Of a stretch of DNA of 64,000 bases, positions 1 to 9,896 are shown in pieces (position 1 is the stretch's first letter; every line of letters begins with the position of its first letter). The notes below the pieces were generated by a model. It had not been told where the DNA came from. It did not search any database and worked only from the letters and a program-made list of their open reading frames with translations. Location of the stretch: NCBI RefSeq assembly GCF_001689125.2, contig NZ_CP015405.2, positions 1,889,001-1,953,000 on the forward strand, in the 5' to 3' direction. Origin of the DNA: Blautia pseudococcoides. Its GTDB lineage: Bacteria > Bacillota > Clostridia > Lachnospirales > Lachnospiraceae. The position numbers and the translations under genes were made by a program.

Positions 1-26
1 ACGATATTCAGTCCGAATGTATTCAT
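1..26 (-). CDS. atpC: ATP synthase epsilon subunit, 5' end only
   Basis: Only the first eight codons lie in the window. The reading frame starts at the ATG at 26 and gives MNTFGLNI, a typical N-terminus for a Clostridia epsilon subunit. An AGGAG ribosome-binding site sits at 36-40, about nine bases upstream. A second ATG at 32 is only three bases from that site and is a less likely start. The gene follows atpD directly, as expected for the 3' end of the atp operon. The epsilon subunit links the rotor to regulation of the F1 head. Identification rests on position and these few residues. Confidence 0.75.
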
Positions 27-53
27 ATACATGCACTCCTTTTCATCCCGGCA

Positions 54-1454
<1,401 letters not shown>

Positions 1455-1486
1455 TCACAGTCGTGAGGAAACCTCCTTCCTGCTTG

Positions 1487-2386
1487 CTAGTTTTTATTCT
1501 TCTGTGCCTTGGCACCGCTGATCACCTCAGTGATCTCCTGGGTGATCGCAGCCTGACGCACACGGTTATACTTAATTGATAAATCTTTCAGCATGTCTTT
1601 CGCACTGCTGGTAGCCGCATCCATTGCCATCATTCGGGAATTATGCTCACTGGCATATGATTCCACCAGACAGCCGTAAATGATACCGTGCAGGTAATTG
1701 GGAACAATGCTGTTCAGGACTTCTTCGGCGGAGGGGACCATCTCGATCTCCTCCTGATGAATATCCACCATCACCTGTGCCGGTGTATGGAAACTCGCCT
1801 TTTTAAGGGGAAGGAGCTGCTGCATCTCTGCCACCATATTGGCAGCATTCGCCATTCTGGTGTAGATAATATACACCTCATCCAATTCCCCTGTCACATA
1901 GCTGGCGATCATTTTTTCCGAGATCACCCTGGCTCTGTGCATGGTCGGCTTCTGGACTGTGAACCGGAAATTTGTATCCACGTCCACGTTCTTTTTATAG
2001 AAATACTGCCTTCCCACTTCCCCTAACACAAAAAGCTGGGGATGGGCATCCTTTTCCATACATTCCTCTGCTATCTTAAACACATTGTGGTTGTAAGCAC
2101 CGGCAAGGCCCTTGTCTGCGGAAACTACAATATAGCCTGTTCTTCTCTCCTCTTTCGGCACGGAGGACCGCTCATCAAAGTAGCGGTTCCCTTCCGTATC
2201 GGGAGGCATATGGCGGAGAACACGGCCGATCGCAGACTGCAGGGCGTAAAAATACGGCTCCGTATCTGCCAGCACTTTCCTGGCTCTCTTTAACTTGGAG
2301 GAGGAAATCATGTACATGGCGTTGGTGATCTTCATCGTATCCTGGATACTGTTTATACGGCTTTGTATCTCTTTTGCACTTGCCAT
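1487..2386 (-). CDS. atpG: ATP synthase F1 gamma subunit
   Basis: Central stalk subunit that rotates inside the alpha3beta3 head. The protein is 299 residues, close to family length. The N-terminal helix starts MASAKEIQSRINSIQDTMKIT and the conserved C-terminal helix contains the YNRVRQAAITQEITEVISGA region that reaches into the F1 crown. It starts four bases after the stop of atpA. The middle domain, around residues 100-220, is less conserved as usual for gamma. It is part of the minus-strand atp operon. Confidence 0.97.
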   Translation of the reverse strand: MASAKEIQSRINSIQDTMKITNAMYMISSSKLKRARKVLADTEPYFYALQSAIGRVLRHMPPDTEGNRYFDERSSVPKEERRTGYIVVSADKGLAGAYNHNVFKIAEECMEKDAHPQLFVLGEVGRQYFYKKNVDVDTNFRFTVQKPTMHRARVISEKMIASYVTGELDEVYIIYTRMANAANMVAEMQQLLPLKKASFHTPAQVMVDIHQEEIEMVPSAEEVLNSIVPNYLHGIIYGCLVESYASEHNSRMMAMDAATSSAKDMLKDLSIKYNRVRQAAITQEITEVISGAKAQKNKN

Positions 2387-2390
2387 CTCA

Positions 2391-3908
2391 TCACCTGCTC
2401 TTATTCTTAAATTCCTCTGCCGCTTTTAAAATCTTCTCACCCAGCTCATCAGAGAGGACCTTTTTCTCCTCTATCTCCTGACCGATCTCAGGATGATCCT
2501 TCTCAAAATAAGCCAGCATATCCGCCTGGAATGCTTTTACATTCCTGATATCCACATCGGAAAACACCTTATGTGTGGCAGTCCAGAGGGTAATAACCTG
2601 CTCATGGTTGGACAGCGGATGGCACAGCGGCTGTTTTAAAAGCTCCATCAGCGTCTTTCCATAGGAAAGCTGCTCTTTTGTAGCATCATCCAAATCAGAT
2701 GCAAACTGTGTAAATACTTCCATTTCCCTGTACTGCGCCAGGTCAATACGCATACTTCCCGATGCCTTTTTCATGGCCTTTGTCTGTGCCGCACCGCCTA
2801 CACGGGATACGGAAAGACCTACATTGACAGCCGGGCGGTTACCGGCAAAGAACAAGTCACTTTCCAGGAAAATCTGTCCGTCTGTGATGGAAATCACATT
2901 GGTCGGGATATAGGCGGAAACATCACCTGCCTGTGTCTCGATAATGGGAAGCGCTGTGATAGAGCCGCCGCCTGCCTCGTCGTTCAAACGGCTGGAACGC
3001 TCCAGCAGTCTGGAATGCAGATAGAATACGTCACCCGGATAAGCCTCACGCCCCGGAGAACGTTCCAGAAGCAGAGAGAGGGCACGGTAAGCCACCGCAT
3101 GTTTCGACAGGTCATCATAGACGATCAGCACATCCTTGCCCTGGTACATAAAATACTCTGCCAGAGCAGTTCCTGAATAAGGAACAATATACTGAAGGGG
3201 CGCGCAGTCACTGGCTGTTGCCGCAAAGACCGTGGTGTAATCCATGGCGCCGTATTTTTCCAGGGTTCCGGTGAGTTTTGCAACCGTGGAGGCCTTCTGG
3301 CCGATGGCCACATAGATGCACATAACATCCTTGCCCTTCTGGTTTAAGATAGCGTCAATAGCAATGGATGTCTTACCTGTCTGACGGTCACCGATGATCA
3401 GCTCACGCTGTCCGCGGCCAATGGGGAACATGGAATCAATGGCCAGAATACCGGTTTCCATGGGAACAGAAACAGATTTACGGTCAATGATGCCAGGGGC
3501 TTCCTGTTCGATGGGACGATAGTCCTTGGCATCAATCTCCCCTTTTCCGTCAATGGGTGCGCCCAGGGCATCCACGATCCTTCCGATATAGCCTTCGCCA
3601 ACCGGAATACCTGCCCTTTTCTTCGTGCGGACAACCTTTGTGCCCTCTTTGATCCCCATGTCCTTGCCGAATATGATGACACCGATCTCATTTCTCTTGA
3701 TATCCTGCACCATACCCTTGACACCGTTCTCAAAGGTCACGATCTCTCCGTACATCGCATGGTCTATTCCATAAACAGTGGCAATACCGTCACCGACCCA
3801 GATCACGTTTCCCACTTCACGGACACCCGTTGTCATATCGAAATTTTCTATTTCTTCTTTCAGAATGGAGATAATCTCCTCTGAATTGATTGAACTCAAA
3901 GCGTTCAC
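2391..3908 (-). CDS. atpA: ATP synthase F1 alpha subunit
   Basis: Non-catalytic nucleotide-binding subunit of the F1 head, 505 residues, full length. The P-loop GDRQTGKTS lies around residue 170, and the N-terminal beta-barrel region contains [12 protein letters not shown]. The arginine-finger region [10 protein letters not shown] is present near residue 370. Its start overlaps the stop of atpH by four bases, so translation is probably coupled. No sign of disruption. Confidence 0.98.
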   Translation of the reverse strand: MNALSSINSEEIISILKEEIENFDMTTGVREVGNVIWVGDGIATVYGIDHAMYGEIVTFENGVKGMVQDIKRNEIGVIIFGKDMGIKEGTKVVRTKKRAGIPVGEGYIGRIVDALGAPIDGKGEIDAKDYRPIEQEAPGIIDRKSVSVPMETGILAIDSMFPIGRGQRELIIGDRQTGKTSIAIDAILNQKGKDVMCIYVAIGQKASTVAKLTGTLEKYGAMDYTTVFAATASDCAPLQYIVPYSGTALAEYFMYQGKDVLIVYDDLSKHAVAYRALSLLLERSPGREAYPGDVFYLHSRLLERSSRLNDEAGGGSITALPIIETQAGDVSAYIPTNVISITDGQIFLESDLFFAGNRPAVNVGLSVSRVGGAAQTKAMKKASGSMRIDLAQYREMEVFTQFASDLDDATKEQLSYGKTLMELLKQPLCHPLSNHEQVITLWTATHKVFSDVDIRNVKAFQADMLAYFEKDHPEIGQEIEEKKVLSDELGEKILKAAEEFKNKSR

Positions 3909-4408
3909 CTCCAGGTCAATTTTTGTTGTAGTGCATTGATTTTGCCTTTCAGGCTGTAATCAATCTCCTGGTCACCTACGCGGAGGGTAAATCCGCCCAC
4001 CAGGTCTTTTTCTTTCTGTAACTGAAATGCTACATCCTTTACATGGTATTGCCTGCAGAGAAATCTTTTGATTCCTTCAAGCTGCTCCTCTGTAGGAAGT
4101 ACCACATAAGACAGAGTTGCATTTAAAATATTGTTTTGCTCGTTGTAATACTCCTGATATGCCTTAAAAATCTCCTGTGCCTGGCCTGCTTTGTGGTATC
4201 TGCACAGTATTTTCATAAAATTATGTATCTCTTTCGGAAAAATCCGGTCTACAACCCTCTGTTTCGCCGCCAGGGATACAACAGGGCTTGAAAGCACTTC
4301 TGACACCTGTGGAACTTTCTCTAAAAGTTCTCTTGCGCCGGCTGCAGATTCCGGTGAAATATTCAGCTCATACAGCACTTTCCCGTAATTATTAAGACTC
4401 TCTGTCAT
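3905..4408 (-). CDS. atpH: ATP synthase delta subunit
   Basis: Peripheral stalk subunit (OSCP homologue) that joins subunit b to the top of F1. The chosen start is the ATG at 4408, giving [15 protein letters not shown], with an AGGTG ribosome-binding site six bases upstream; a GTG at 4417 and an ATG at 4414 in the same frame are too close to that site. The C-terminus shows the conserved [26 protein letters not shown] segment of the family. Length, about 167 residues, is normal. It overlaps the end of atpF and the start of atpA, a usual arrangement in Firmicutes. Confidence 0.93.
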   Translation of the reverse strand: MTESLNNYGKVLYELNISPESAAGARELLEKVPQVSEVLSSPVVSLAAKQRVVDRIFPKEIHNFMKILCRYHKAGQAQEIFKAYQEYYNEQNNILNATLSYVVLPTEEQLEGIKRFLCRQYHVKDVAFQLQKEKDLVGGFTLRVGDQEIDYSLKGKINALQQKLTWR

Positions 4409-4886
4409 CTGCATCACCTGCTTCTGCTAAAAATGTGTCGTAGAGCATTCTGCTTCCCGCTTCGCTTCCGCCTGCAAGCATTTTCTTTGCTGCTTCCACT
4501 GCAAGACCTGCGATTTCGGTTTTTGCTCCTGCCAGGGCATTTTCCTTTTCCTGTTCTGCCGTTTTTCTGGCATTTTCCAGGATTCTGGCAGCCTGCTCAT
4601 TGGCTTCCCGAACGGTACGCTCTGTCAGGGTCCTCGCATCCGCTTTTGCTTCCTCGATGATCTGTGCGGACTGGGATTTTGCGCCGCTTATTGCCATTTC
4701 ATACTGGCCCTTCAGCTCATTCGCCTTTCCTTCTGTAGTTCTGGCATTTTCAAGCTGCTGTGCGATGAGTGTCTTTCTTTTTTCCATGATTCCAAGTATC
4801 GGTCCGATCAGGAATTTTTTCAGTAAGAGATAAAGAACTATCAGGTTAATTATGGTCCAGATAAGGCCCCAGCCTAAACTCAGCAC
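4392..4886 (-). CDS. atpF: ATP synthase F0 subunit b
   Basis: Membrane-anchored peripheral stalk subunit. An N-terminal membrane helix (about residues 6-28, WGLIWTIINLIVLYLLLKKF) is followed by a long charged, alanine-rich coiled coil (residues 35-150), the typical b-subunit architecture. The 164-residue length is normal. It lies between atpE and atpH on the same strand, and its 3' end overlaps the start of atpH. Confidence 0.95.
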   Translation of the reverse strand: MLSLGWGLIWTIINLIVLYLLLKKFLIGPILGIMEKRKTLIAQQLENARTTEGKANELKGQYEMAISGAKSQSAQIIEEAKADARTLTERTVREANEQAARILENARKTAEQEKENALAGAKTEIAGLAVEAAKKMLAGGSEAGSRMLYDTFLAEAGDADDRES

Positions 4887-4905
4887 CTGTCTTCACCTGC
4901 CTTCC

Positions 4906-5121
4906 TTATTTTACGAATAAGAGTAATAAAGCGATAACGAAACCGTAAATAGCAGTTGCCTCCGCAAGTGCACATCCAAGTAACAGTGCTTTACTGATCT
5001 TACCTTCTGCCTCCGGCTGCCTTGCGATTGCTTCTGTTGCCTTTGATGTTGCAAGACCGATACCTAAACCTGCTCCTAAACCTGTTAGAACTGCCATACC
5101 TGCACCAATTGCTGTTAACAT
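4906..5121 (-). CDS. atpE: ATP synthase F0 subunit c
   Basis: Rotor-ring proteolipid of 71 residues with two membrane helices joined by the polar loop ARQPEAEGK. The ion-binding carboxylate is Glu54 in the second helix ([10 protein letters not shown]). Sodium-type rings usually carry a glutamine in helix 1 and a Ser/Thr directly after the glutamate. Here helix 1 reads GIGLATSK and alanine follows the glutamate, so I infer a proton-coupled enzyme. It sits between atpB and atpF. Confidence 0.96.
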   Translation of the reverse strand: MLTAIGAGMAVLTGLGAGLGIGLATSKATEAIARQPEAEGKISKALLLGCALAEATAIYGFVIALLLLFVK

Positions 5122-5161
5122 ATCTCTGTTCTCCTTTTCTAAATATATTTTGAATGATGAC

Positions 5162-5858
5162 TTACTCTTCTATCTGTTCCTTGATAAAGAGCGAAGTTAA
5201 AAAAACAAACACGTAAGCCTGGATCAGGCCATCGAAAATGTCAAAATAAAAGCTGAATGGAATGGGTAAAACGACCGGTAAGATCATTTTGATCAGTTCC
5301 ATTACAACAAATGATCCAATCACATTGCCGAACAACCGCATACAAAGCGATACCGGACGGATAAATATCTCCATAATGTTGATCGGTGTAACAATGGCCA
5401 TGGGTTCTGCAAAACTGTGCATGAACCGCTTGAACCCTTTCTGCTTCCATCCTGAATATTCAATCAGGAAGATGCTTATGACCGCCAGCCCTGCTGTCAC
5501 GTTTAAGTCCTTTGTGGGCGGTTTAAAGCCCAGAAGACCAATTAAGTTAGCCACGCCAATGTAGATGGCAGCGGTAATCAAGTAAGGAATATACTGTTTT
5601 CCTCTCTCGCCCAGAATATCCGCGAAAAAGTCATTCAGAAATCCAATAGCTGATTCCAGAGCCAACTGTTTCTTACCGGGATTTTCCACCTTCAGATTTC
5701 TGACAAGAACGATCGACAATATTGTCAATGCTGCCATAATGATCCAGGTCACCACCACGGACTCCGTGACTGGTATCCCGCCAAAAATTGGGATGGTAAA
5801 TACGGTCTCGCAGTTCAGCTCTTCCGTAATCCTATCCGCTATAGTTCCCGTAGGACAT
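5162..5858 (-). CDS. atpB: ATP synthase F0 subunit a, start region frameshifted
   Basis: Membrane subunit that forms the ion half-channels against the c-ring. The essential arginine is seen in [10 protein letters not shown], and several membrane helices follow. The uninterrupted frame with a standard start begins only at a GTG at 5758 (198 residues), which is short for the family. Conserved-looking sequence continues in frame upstream ([17 protein letters not shown]) but has no ATG, GTG or TTG. An ATG at 5858 directly follows a GGGAGG and gives MSYG, then runs into a stop eight codons on. Removing one G from the GGG at 5847-5849 joins the two frames. I infer a one-base insertion or assembly error, with the true start at 5858. 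Confidence 0.85.
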
Positions 5859-6168
5859 CCTCCCTTTCTATTTTATGATTTTTTAACTTCTCCTTTCTTA
5901 TTTATTTATGATTCCAGAAAACATTACAGCTAATTTTTTCATTTGTCAATCTTTCTTTATATTTTTTTAGATGTGGCTTTCTTATGATTTTCCGGACAAT
6001 TTTTCAGACATTTTTTCATTTTCTTTTGTGATTTTCCGCCGGTTTTTGGAAGGTTTTCGTGTACCAATCGGTATACAGAAAAATACAACTGCTTTTTTTC
6101 ATAAATACAAGTCATTTTACAGCCTGATTTTTGTAAAATTTGCTTATACCCTTATAAAACCAACAAGT
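5859..6168. other. AT-rich upstream region of the atp operon
   Basis: About 300 bases between atpB and the terminator of the next gene. The segment is very T-rich on the plus strand. It holds the GGGAGG ribosome-binding site (5859-5864) of atpB and presumably the atp promoter. I could not assign a -35/-10 pair with confidence, and no credible coding frame is present. Confidence 0.5.
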
Positions 6169-6206
6169 AAAAAACGCCCCATTCACGAAAAATGAGGCGT
6201 TTTTTT
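6169..6206 (-). terminator. Intrinsic terminator after the Sir2-like gene
   Basis: An inverted repeat pairs AAAACGCC (6171-6178) with GGCGTTTT (6196-6203), with the loop containing ATTCACG. Because the stem begins with A and ends with T runs, a U-tract follows the hairpin on both strands. It lies 14 bases past the stop of the minus-strand Sir2-like gene and so ends that transcript before the atp operon. Confidence 0.8.
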
Positions 6207-6220
6207 GTTAGGTTTTCACA

Positions 6221-6958
6221 TTAATAGCCTAGCTTAGTAAAAACATTTCTCGGCTCATCCCAGATCACAAGGTCTGCCCTGCTGTCTGAGTGGTGGTGTT
6301 CTTTATGAATGATGACCAGATTTTTGCCCTCAAAATATTTGATATACTTGGAGAACACTTCTGAATCCATGGTAGTTCCCAAAAGTATCAGGGTATCTGC
6401 ATTCTCAATTTCCCAGGTTGCCCTTGTCATGAGCTGGCTGTCCATCATCTCACCGAAAAGTGCCACCCGGGGACGGATAACACGGCTGCAGTCTTCACAG
6501 AGGGGGACTTTCCTCGATGCTCTTATATATTCCAGCGGATACTTTCTTCCGCAGTGGGGACAAATATTCTCATGAATGTTTCCGTGAAGGTCTATTACAT
6601 TTTTGCAGCCGGCTTTCTGGGGGTATCCGTATATATTGCCGGTTATAATACATCTGAGCTTACCGTTTTTTTCCATCCTTGCCGCTACGCGGAAGGTATC
6701 GCTGGTATCCATATCTCCCTGAAGAACCTCATTCCGGTAAAATTTAAAAAATTCTGCCGGTCTGTTGTTATAATACACGCTGGTAAAAATATCCTCCGGG
6801 GATACACCATACGTATTCTCGATCTCATAGGCTTTCTCCGGTGTCTTCATTCCCATATAACCACACTCTGCCATCATGCCGGAACCGCTCAAAATGACTG
6901 TATAGGAGCTTTCGTCAATAATCTTTTTCAACCGCTCGATCTTTTTTTCCTCATCCAT
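6221..6958 (-). CDS. Divergent Sir2-family (sirtuin-like) protein
   Basis: About 245 residues from the ATG at 6958, which has a GGGAGGAGG site just upstream; a longer in-frame start at 7003 lacks one. The fold is recognisable as sirtuin. There is a glycine-rich N-terminal loop (ILSGSGMMAECG), a GNIYGYPQKAG segment, the histidine motif DLHGN, and two zinc CxxC pairs (CPHC, CEDC). Classical sirtuins have GAGxS and QNID at the NAD-binding positions; here these read SGSGMM and GNIY. The Asn and Asp that contact NAD-ribose and nicotinamide are therefore not in their usual context. It may be a deacylase with altered specificity or a NAD-binding protein without deacetylase activity. It is monocistronic and followed by its own terminator. 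Confidence 0.8.
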   Translation of the reverse strand: MDEEKKIERLKKIIDESSYTVILSGSGMMAECGYMGMKTPEKAYEIENTYGVSPEDIFTSVYYNNRPAEFFKFYRNEVLQGDMDTSDTFRVAARMEKNGKLRCIITGNIYGYPQKAGCKNVIDLHGNIHENICPHCGRKYPLEYIRASRKVPLCEDCSRVIRPRVALFGEMMDSQLMTRATWEIENADTLILLGTTMDSEVFSKYIKYFEGKNLVIIHKEHHHSDSRADLVIWDEPRNVFTKLGY

Positions 6959-7154
6959 AACTTTTTCCTCCTCCCGGCGTATCTTATGTTTATATTTTAC
7001 CATTTTTCTCTGTTTTTATAAAGGCTTTTTTCAGTAACCATGCCCCGTTGAAACGGTTCCTTCTTCTTATGTAACCAGGTCACCAACAAAATCTGTGTCT
7101 TTTGGTAAAATTTGTGATAAGATAATAACAGATAGAAAGGAAGTGCCAGAATAT

Positions 7155-8030
7155 ATGGAAAAACTTATCATCGCGGGTGCCGGACCTGCCGGAATCTCTG
7201 CCGCACTGTATGCGGTCCGCTCCGGTATTACACCGCTTATCATACACAAGGGTATCGGCGCCCTGGAAAAAGCCGTTAAAATCGAAAATTATTACGGACT
7301 TCCCGAACCCGTCTCCGGACAGGAGCTGTATGAAAACGGCCTGAAGCAAATAGAATCCCTGGGTGTCCCGGTTGTGGAGGACGAGATGCTGTCCGTGGAA
7401 TACGACGGTGATTACACAGTCCACACAATCTCCTCAACTTACCAGACAAAGGCTTTAATCCTGGCAACCGGTACCAAACGAAACACCCTTGCCCTGAAGG
7501 AAGCCCGCAGATATGAAGGCAGCGGCATCAGCTATTGTGCCATCTGCGACGGTTTTTTCTACCGCCAGAAGGATGTGGCAGTCATCGGCAACGGGGAATA
7601 TGCCCTCCATGAAGCAAAAGTGCTGGAACCCATGGCCGCCAAAGTCACCATTCTCACCAACGGCATGGAGCCTACTTTTGAAAAAGATGCCCTCGGAACC
7701 ATACAGGTTGAGACAAAGAAGATCATTTCCGCCGGAGGAGATCCCACTTTAAAATGGCTGGAGCTGGAAGATCATGAAAAATTCCTGCTGGACGGACTTT
7801 TTGTGGCGCTGGGAACCGCAGGGAGCACAGATATTGCCAGAAAACTGGGATTAATGATAGAAAACAATCATATCATGGTAGAGACCGACACCAGCACTGC
7901 GCTGCCCGGCCTTTTTGCCGCAGGGGACTGTACCGGCGGCCTGCTCCAGGTTTCCAAGGCTGTCTATGAGGGCGCCCTTGCAGGAACGAGAGCTGTCAAC
8001 TACTTAAAAAAGACGCCAAATGCAGTGTAA
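7155..8030 (+). CDS. Thioredoxin reductase-like flavoprotein without usual NADPH motifs
   Basis: A 291-residue FAD protein. The start is ATG 7155 with a GAAAGGAAG site 11 bases upstream. The FAD motif GAGPAG is at residues 7-12, the redox-active pair is Cys128-Cys131 (CAICDG), and the C-terminal FAD motif reads FAAGDC. The second nucleotide fold has IGNGEYALHEA instead of the canonical GGGDSAxEE, and the HRRxxxRA segment that binds the NADPH phosphate is absent. Ferredoxin-linked flavin thioredoxin reductases of clostridia are known to lack these NADPH motifs, so a ferredoxin-dependent enzyme is a reasonable inference. The thioredoxin gene follows after 94 bases. Confidence 0.85.
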   Translation: MEKLIIAGAGPAGISAALYAVRSGITPLIIHKGIGALEKAVKIENYYGLPEPVSGQELYENGLKQIESLGVPVVEDEMLSVEYDGDYTVHTISSTYQTKALILATGTKRNTLALKEARRYEGSGISYCAICDGFFYRQKDVAVIGNGEYALHEAKVLEPMAAKVTILTNGMEPTFEKDALGTIQVETKKIISAGGDPTLKWLELEDHEKFLLDGLFVALGTAGSTDIARKLGLMIENNHIMVETDTSTALPGLFAAGDCTGGLLQVSKAVYEGALAGTRAVNYLKKTPNAV

Positions 8031-8124
8031 CACGGTCACAGAAAAGCGGGCCTGCATCTGATAAAATAGGCTCGTAAAGATGAGAAACCAATAATTTATG
8101 ATAAAAATTAAGGAGTGTATAATT

Positions 8125-8433
8125 ATGGCAATGGTATTTGATGAGAAAAACTTTAAAAGTGAAGTACTGGAATCTGATGTTCCTGTAATGGTGGATTTCT
8201 GGGCAACCTGGTGTATGCCCTGCCGCATGCTGGGACCGGTCATTGAGGAGATTGCGGAGGAATCCAAAGGTGCATATAAAGTGGGAAAAGTAAATGTGGA
8301 TGAGAATCCGGGGCTGGCTTCCACTTACGGGGTTATGAATATTCCTACTATACTGGTGTTTAAGAATGGAAAGGTTGCGGAGAAATCTGTGGGAGTTGTT
8401 CCGAAAGGACAGCTTGTGAATCTGCTGAAATAA
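8125..8433 (+). CDS. trxA: Thioredoxin
   Basis: A 102-residue thioredoxin. The start ATG at 8125 has an AAGGAG ribosome-binding site at 8109-8114. The active site is [11 protein letters not shown] with Cys30 and Cys33; the usual CGPC is CMPC here. The conserved VNVDENP, the cis-proline segment [11 protein letters not shown], and the C-terminal helix are all present. The reductase-like flavoprotein immediately upstream is its likely electron donor. The Met in the active-site dipeptide should shift the redox potential somewhat, although that is inference. Confidence 0.93.
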   Translation: MAMVFDEKNFKSEVLESDVPVMVDFWATWCMPCRMLGPVIEEIAEESKGAYKVGKVNVDENPGLASTYGVMNIPTILVFKNGKVAEKSVGVVPKGQLVNLLK

Positions 8434-8631
8434 AAGCAGTGCCGCCAGATATTTTGATCAGTGACCGCCGGGAATAATAAAAGGGAGTGGCTTTTTTGCC
8501 GTATAACCGGAGTACAGGCAGCTGATCCGGTATAGGACAGATGCCACACCCTTTTATATCTGTCAGTAAATGGGCAGAGTCACTTTGCAGCCAGTATGGT
8601 ATTGTATCTGAGAAGCGCTTTCTGACAGGCA

Positions 8632-9303
8632 TTAAGGCAGCACTTCATACAGGCTGCTCTTATTTTCTATCTTAATCCCCCCGCGGAACAGAGAGATATC
8701 GCCTTTTTTTACCATTTGCTTCAGGGTTCTGCTGACCGCCTCCCTGGCACTGCCGATGGCTTTCGCGATCTCTTCGTGGGTCATGTGGATGCTGTCATTC
8801 TTCCTCTGGGCAGATTCATCAATAAGAAATGCTGCAATCCTCTGGGTCAGGCTCATGAACATAATTTGCTGAAGTGCCTCCACAACACTGGAAAAACGCT
8901 CTGTAGCGATTTTGTAGGCATAGTTCTCCACATAGATATTGTCCGCCGCAAGGACAGAAAATACGGGAGCCGGTATCAACAGGACTTTGCAGTCCGTCTC
9001 CGCCTCGATCTCCACATCAAAAGTGATGGCAGAGAGAGCACAGGAGGCTGTCAGGACACAGGTATCCCCTTCCCGAATCCGGTATATGGTCACTTCTTTG
9101 CCCTCATCTGACAGAAGGTAAGCGCGGATAACCCCCTTTAAAATAAACACAGTGCCCAGGCATTCCCTGGTGGGGGAATAGATCAGGCTTCCTGCAGGAT
9201 AGTGCACTTCCCTGGAATCCCGACATACTCTCTCCTGCTGCTCTTTCGTCAAATGCTCCCAGAAGGGTGTCTGTTCCAGAACTTCTTTTATTCTATCTTC
9301 CAT
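8632..9303 (-). CDS. Crp/Fnr-family transcriptional regulator
   Basis: About 223 residues from ATG 9303, which has an AAGGGAAGG site upstream; an in-frame start at 9345 also exists. The N-terminal half is a cyclic-nucleotide-binding-type beta roll (LIYSPTRECLGTVFILKGVIR ... GEEVTIYRIREGDTCVL-like segments). The C-terminal half has a helix-turn-helix of the Crp type (MTHEEIAKAIGSAREAVSRTLKQM). Three cysteines occur in and near the roll, at CVLTASC and ECLG, but the four-cysteine N-terminal cluster of classical FNR is absent. The ligand is unknown. It is transcribed away from an adjacent decayed gene. Confidence 0.88.
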   Translation of the reverse strand: MEDRIKEVLEQTPFWEHLTKEQQERVCRDSREVHYPAGSLIYSPTRECLGTVFILKGVIRAYLLSDEGKEVTIYRIREGDTCVLTASCALSAITFDVEIEAETDCKVLLIPAPVFSVLAADNIYVENYAYKIATERFSSVVEALQQIMFMSLTQRIAAFLIDESAQRKNDSIHMTHEEIAKAIGSAREAVSRTLKQMVKKGDISLFRGGIKIENKSSLYEVLP

Positions 9304-9388
9304 TTTTATATCCTTCCCTTGCAATTCCATTTTTTGCCCTTTCAATAAGATATGCGTGTGAAATATGAAAAAAGGAGAAAATTCCTTT

Positions 9389-9835
9389 ATGAGACATAAG
9401 AAACTGTCTTTTTACCTGCTTGGTTTTACGGTTCTATTGGTATTGATACTCTCTGTCCTCTGGCTGGACCATTCCTCCCGGCTGCGGATTGCATGTGTGG
9501 GGGTATCCGAAAAGCCTGGACTTTAAACCTGACGTTGTGCTGATCCTATCAGGAACTGCCCTTCCGGCCAAAGGTCATTCTCATGTCACCTGCAGCCGTA
9601 TTTCCGGAGAATTTCAGTCCCGCAAAGCCCTATAAAATTCAGACCCACGTGGCCTGCGAAGCGGCAAAAGCAGTCCGTGAGCTCGGGGAGGAGCCGGGAC
9701 TGCCTTTTATTGATATATGAGGTGACAGCCAAACACCCGGAATTCTTCCTTCAGGACGGGATCCATCCCAATAAATTAGGTGCCGGGACCATTGCCAGAA
9801 CCGCTTATGAGAAACTGAAGGATTTGGGGTATTAG
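9389..9835 (+). pseudogene. Decayed SGNH/GDSL-type hydrolase
   Basis: A start with AAAAGGAG upstream gives MRHKKLSFYLLGFTVLLVLI, a signal-anchor, and runs to RIACVG, where the SGNH block I Ser should follow. The frame then breaks at a stop. Further on, other frames give FKPDVVLILSGT, KVILMSPAAVFPENFSP and finally DGIHPNKLGAGT ending at 9835. DGIHPN holds the catalytic Asp-His pair of this superfamily. At least two internal deletions or frameshifts separate these pieces, and the block containing the catalytic serine is missing. It was probably a membrane-anchored esterase. Confidence 0.8.
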
Positions 9836-9896
9836 GCGCTTCCCCTTTTTTTCAATATACCATATATGGGGAAGTTATTCCAGTACGGAAAACATT

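Noticed and set aside
8478..8556. A terminator after trxA (AAAAGGG-TGGC with GCCA-CCCTTTT)
   Set aside because: The arms can pair, but the loop is about 50 bases long and the U-tract is weak, so it is not supported as a terminator.
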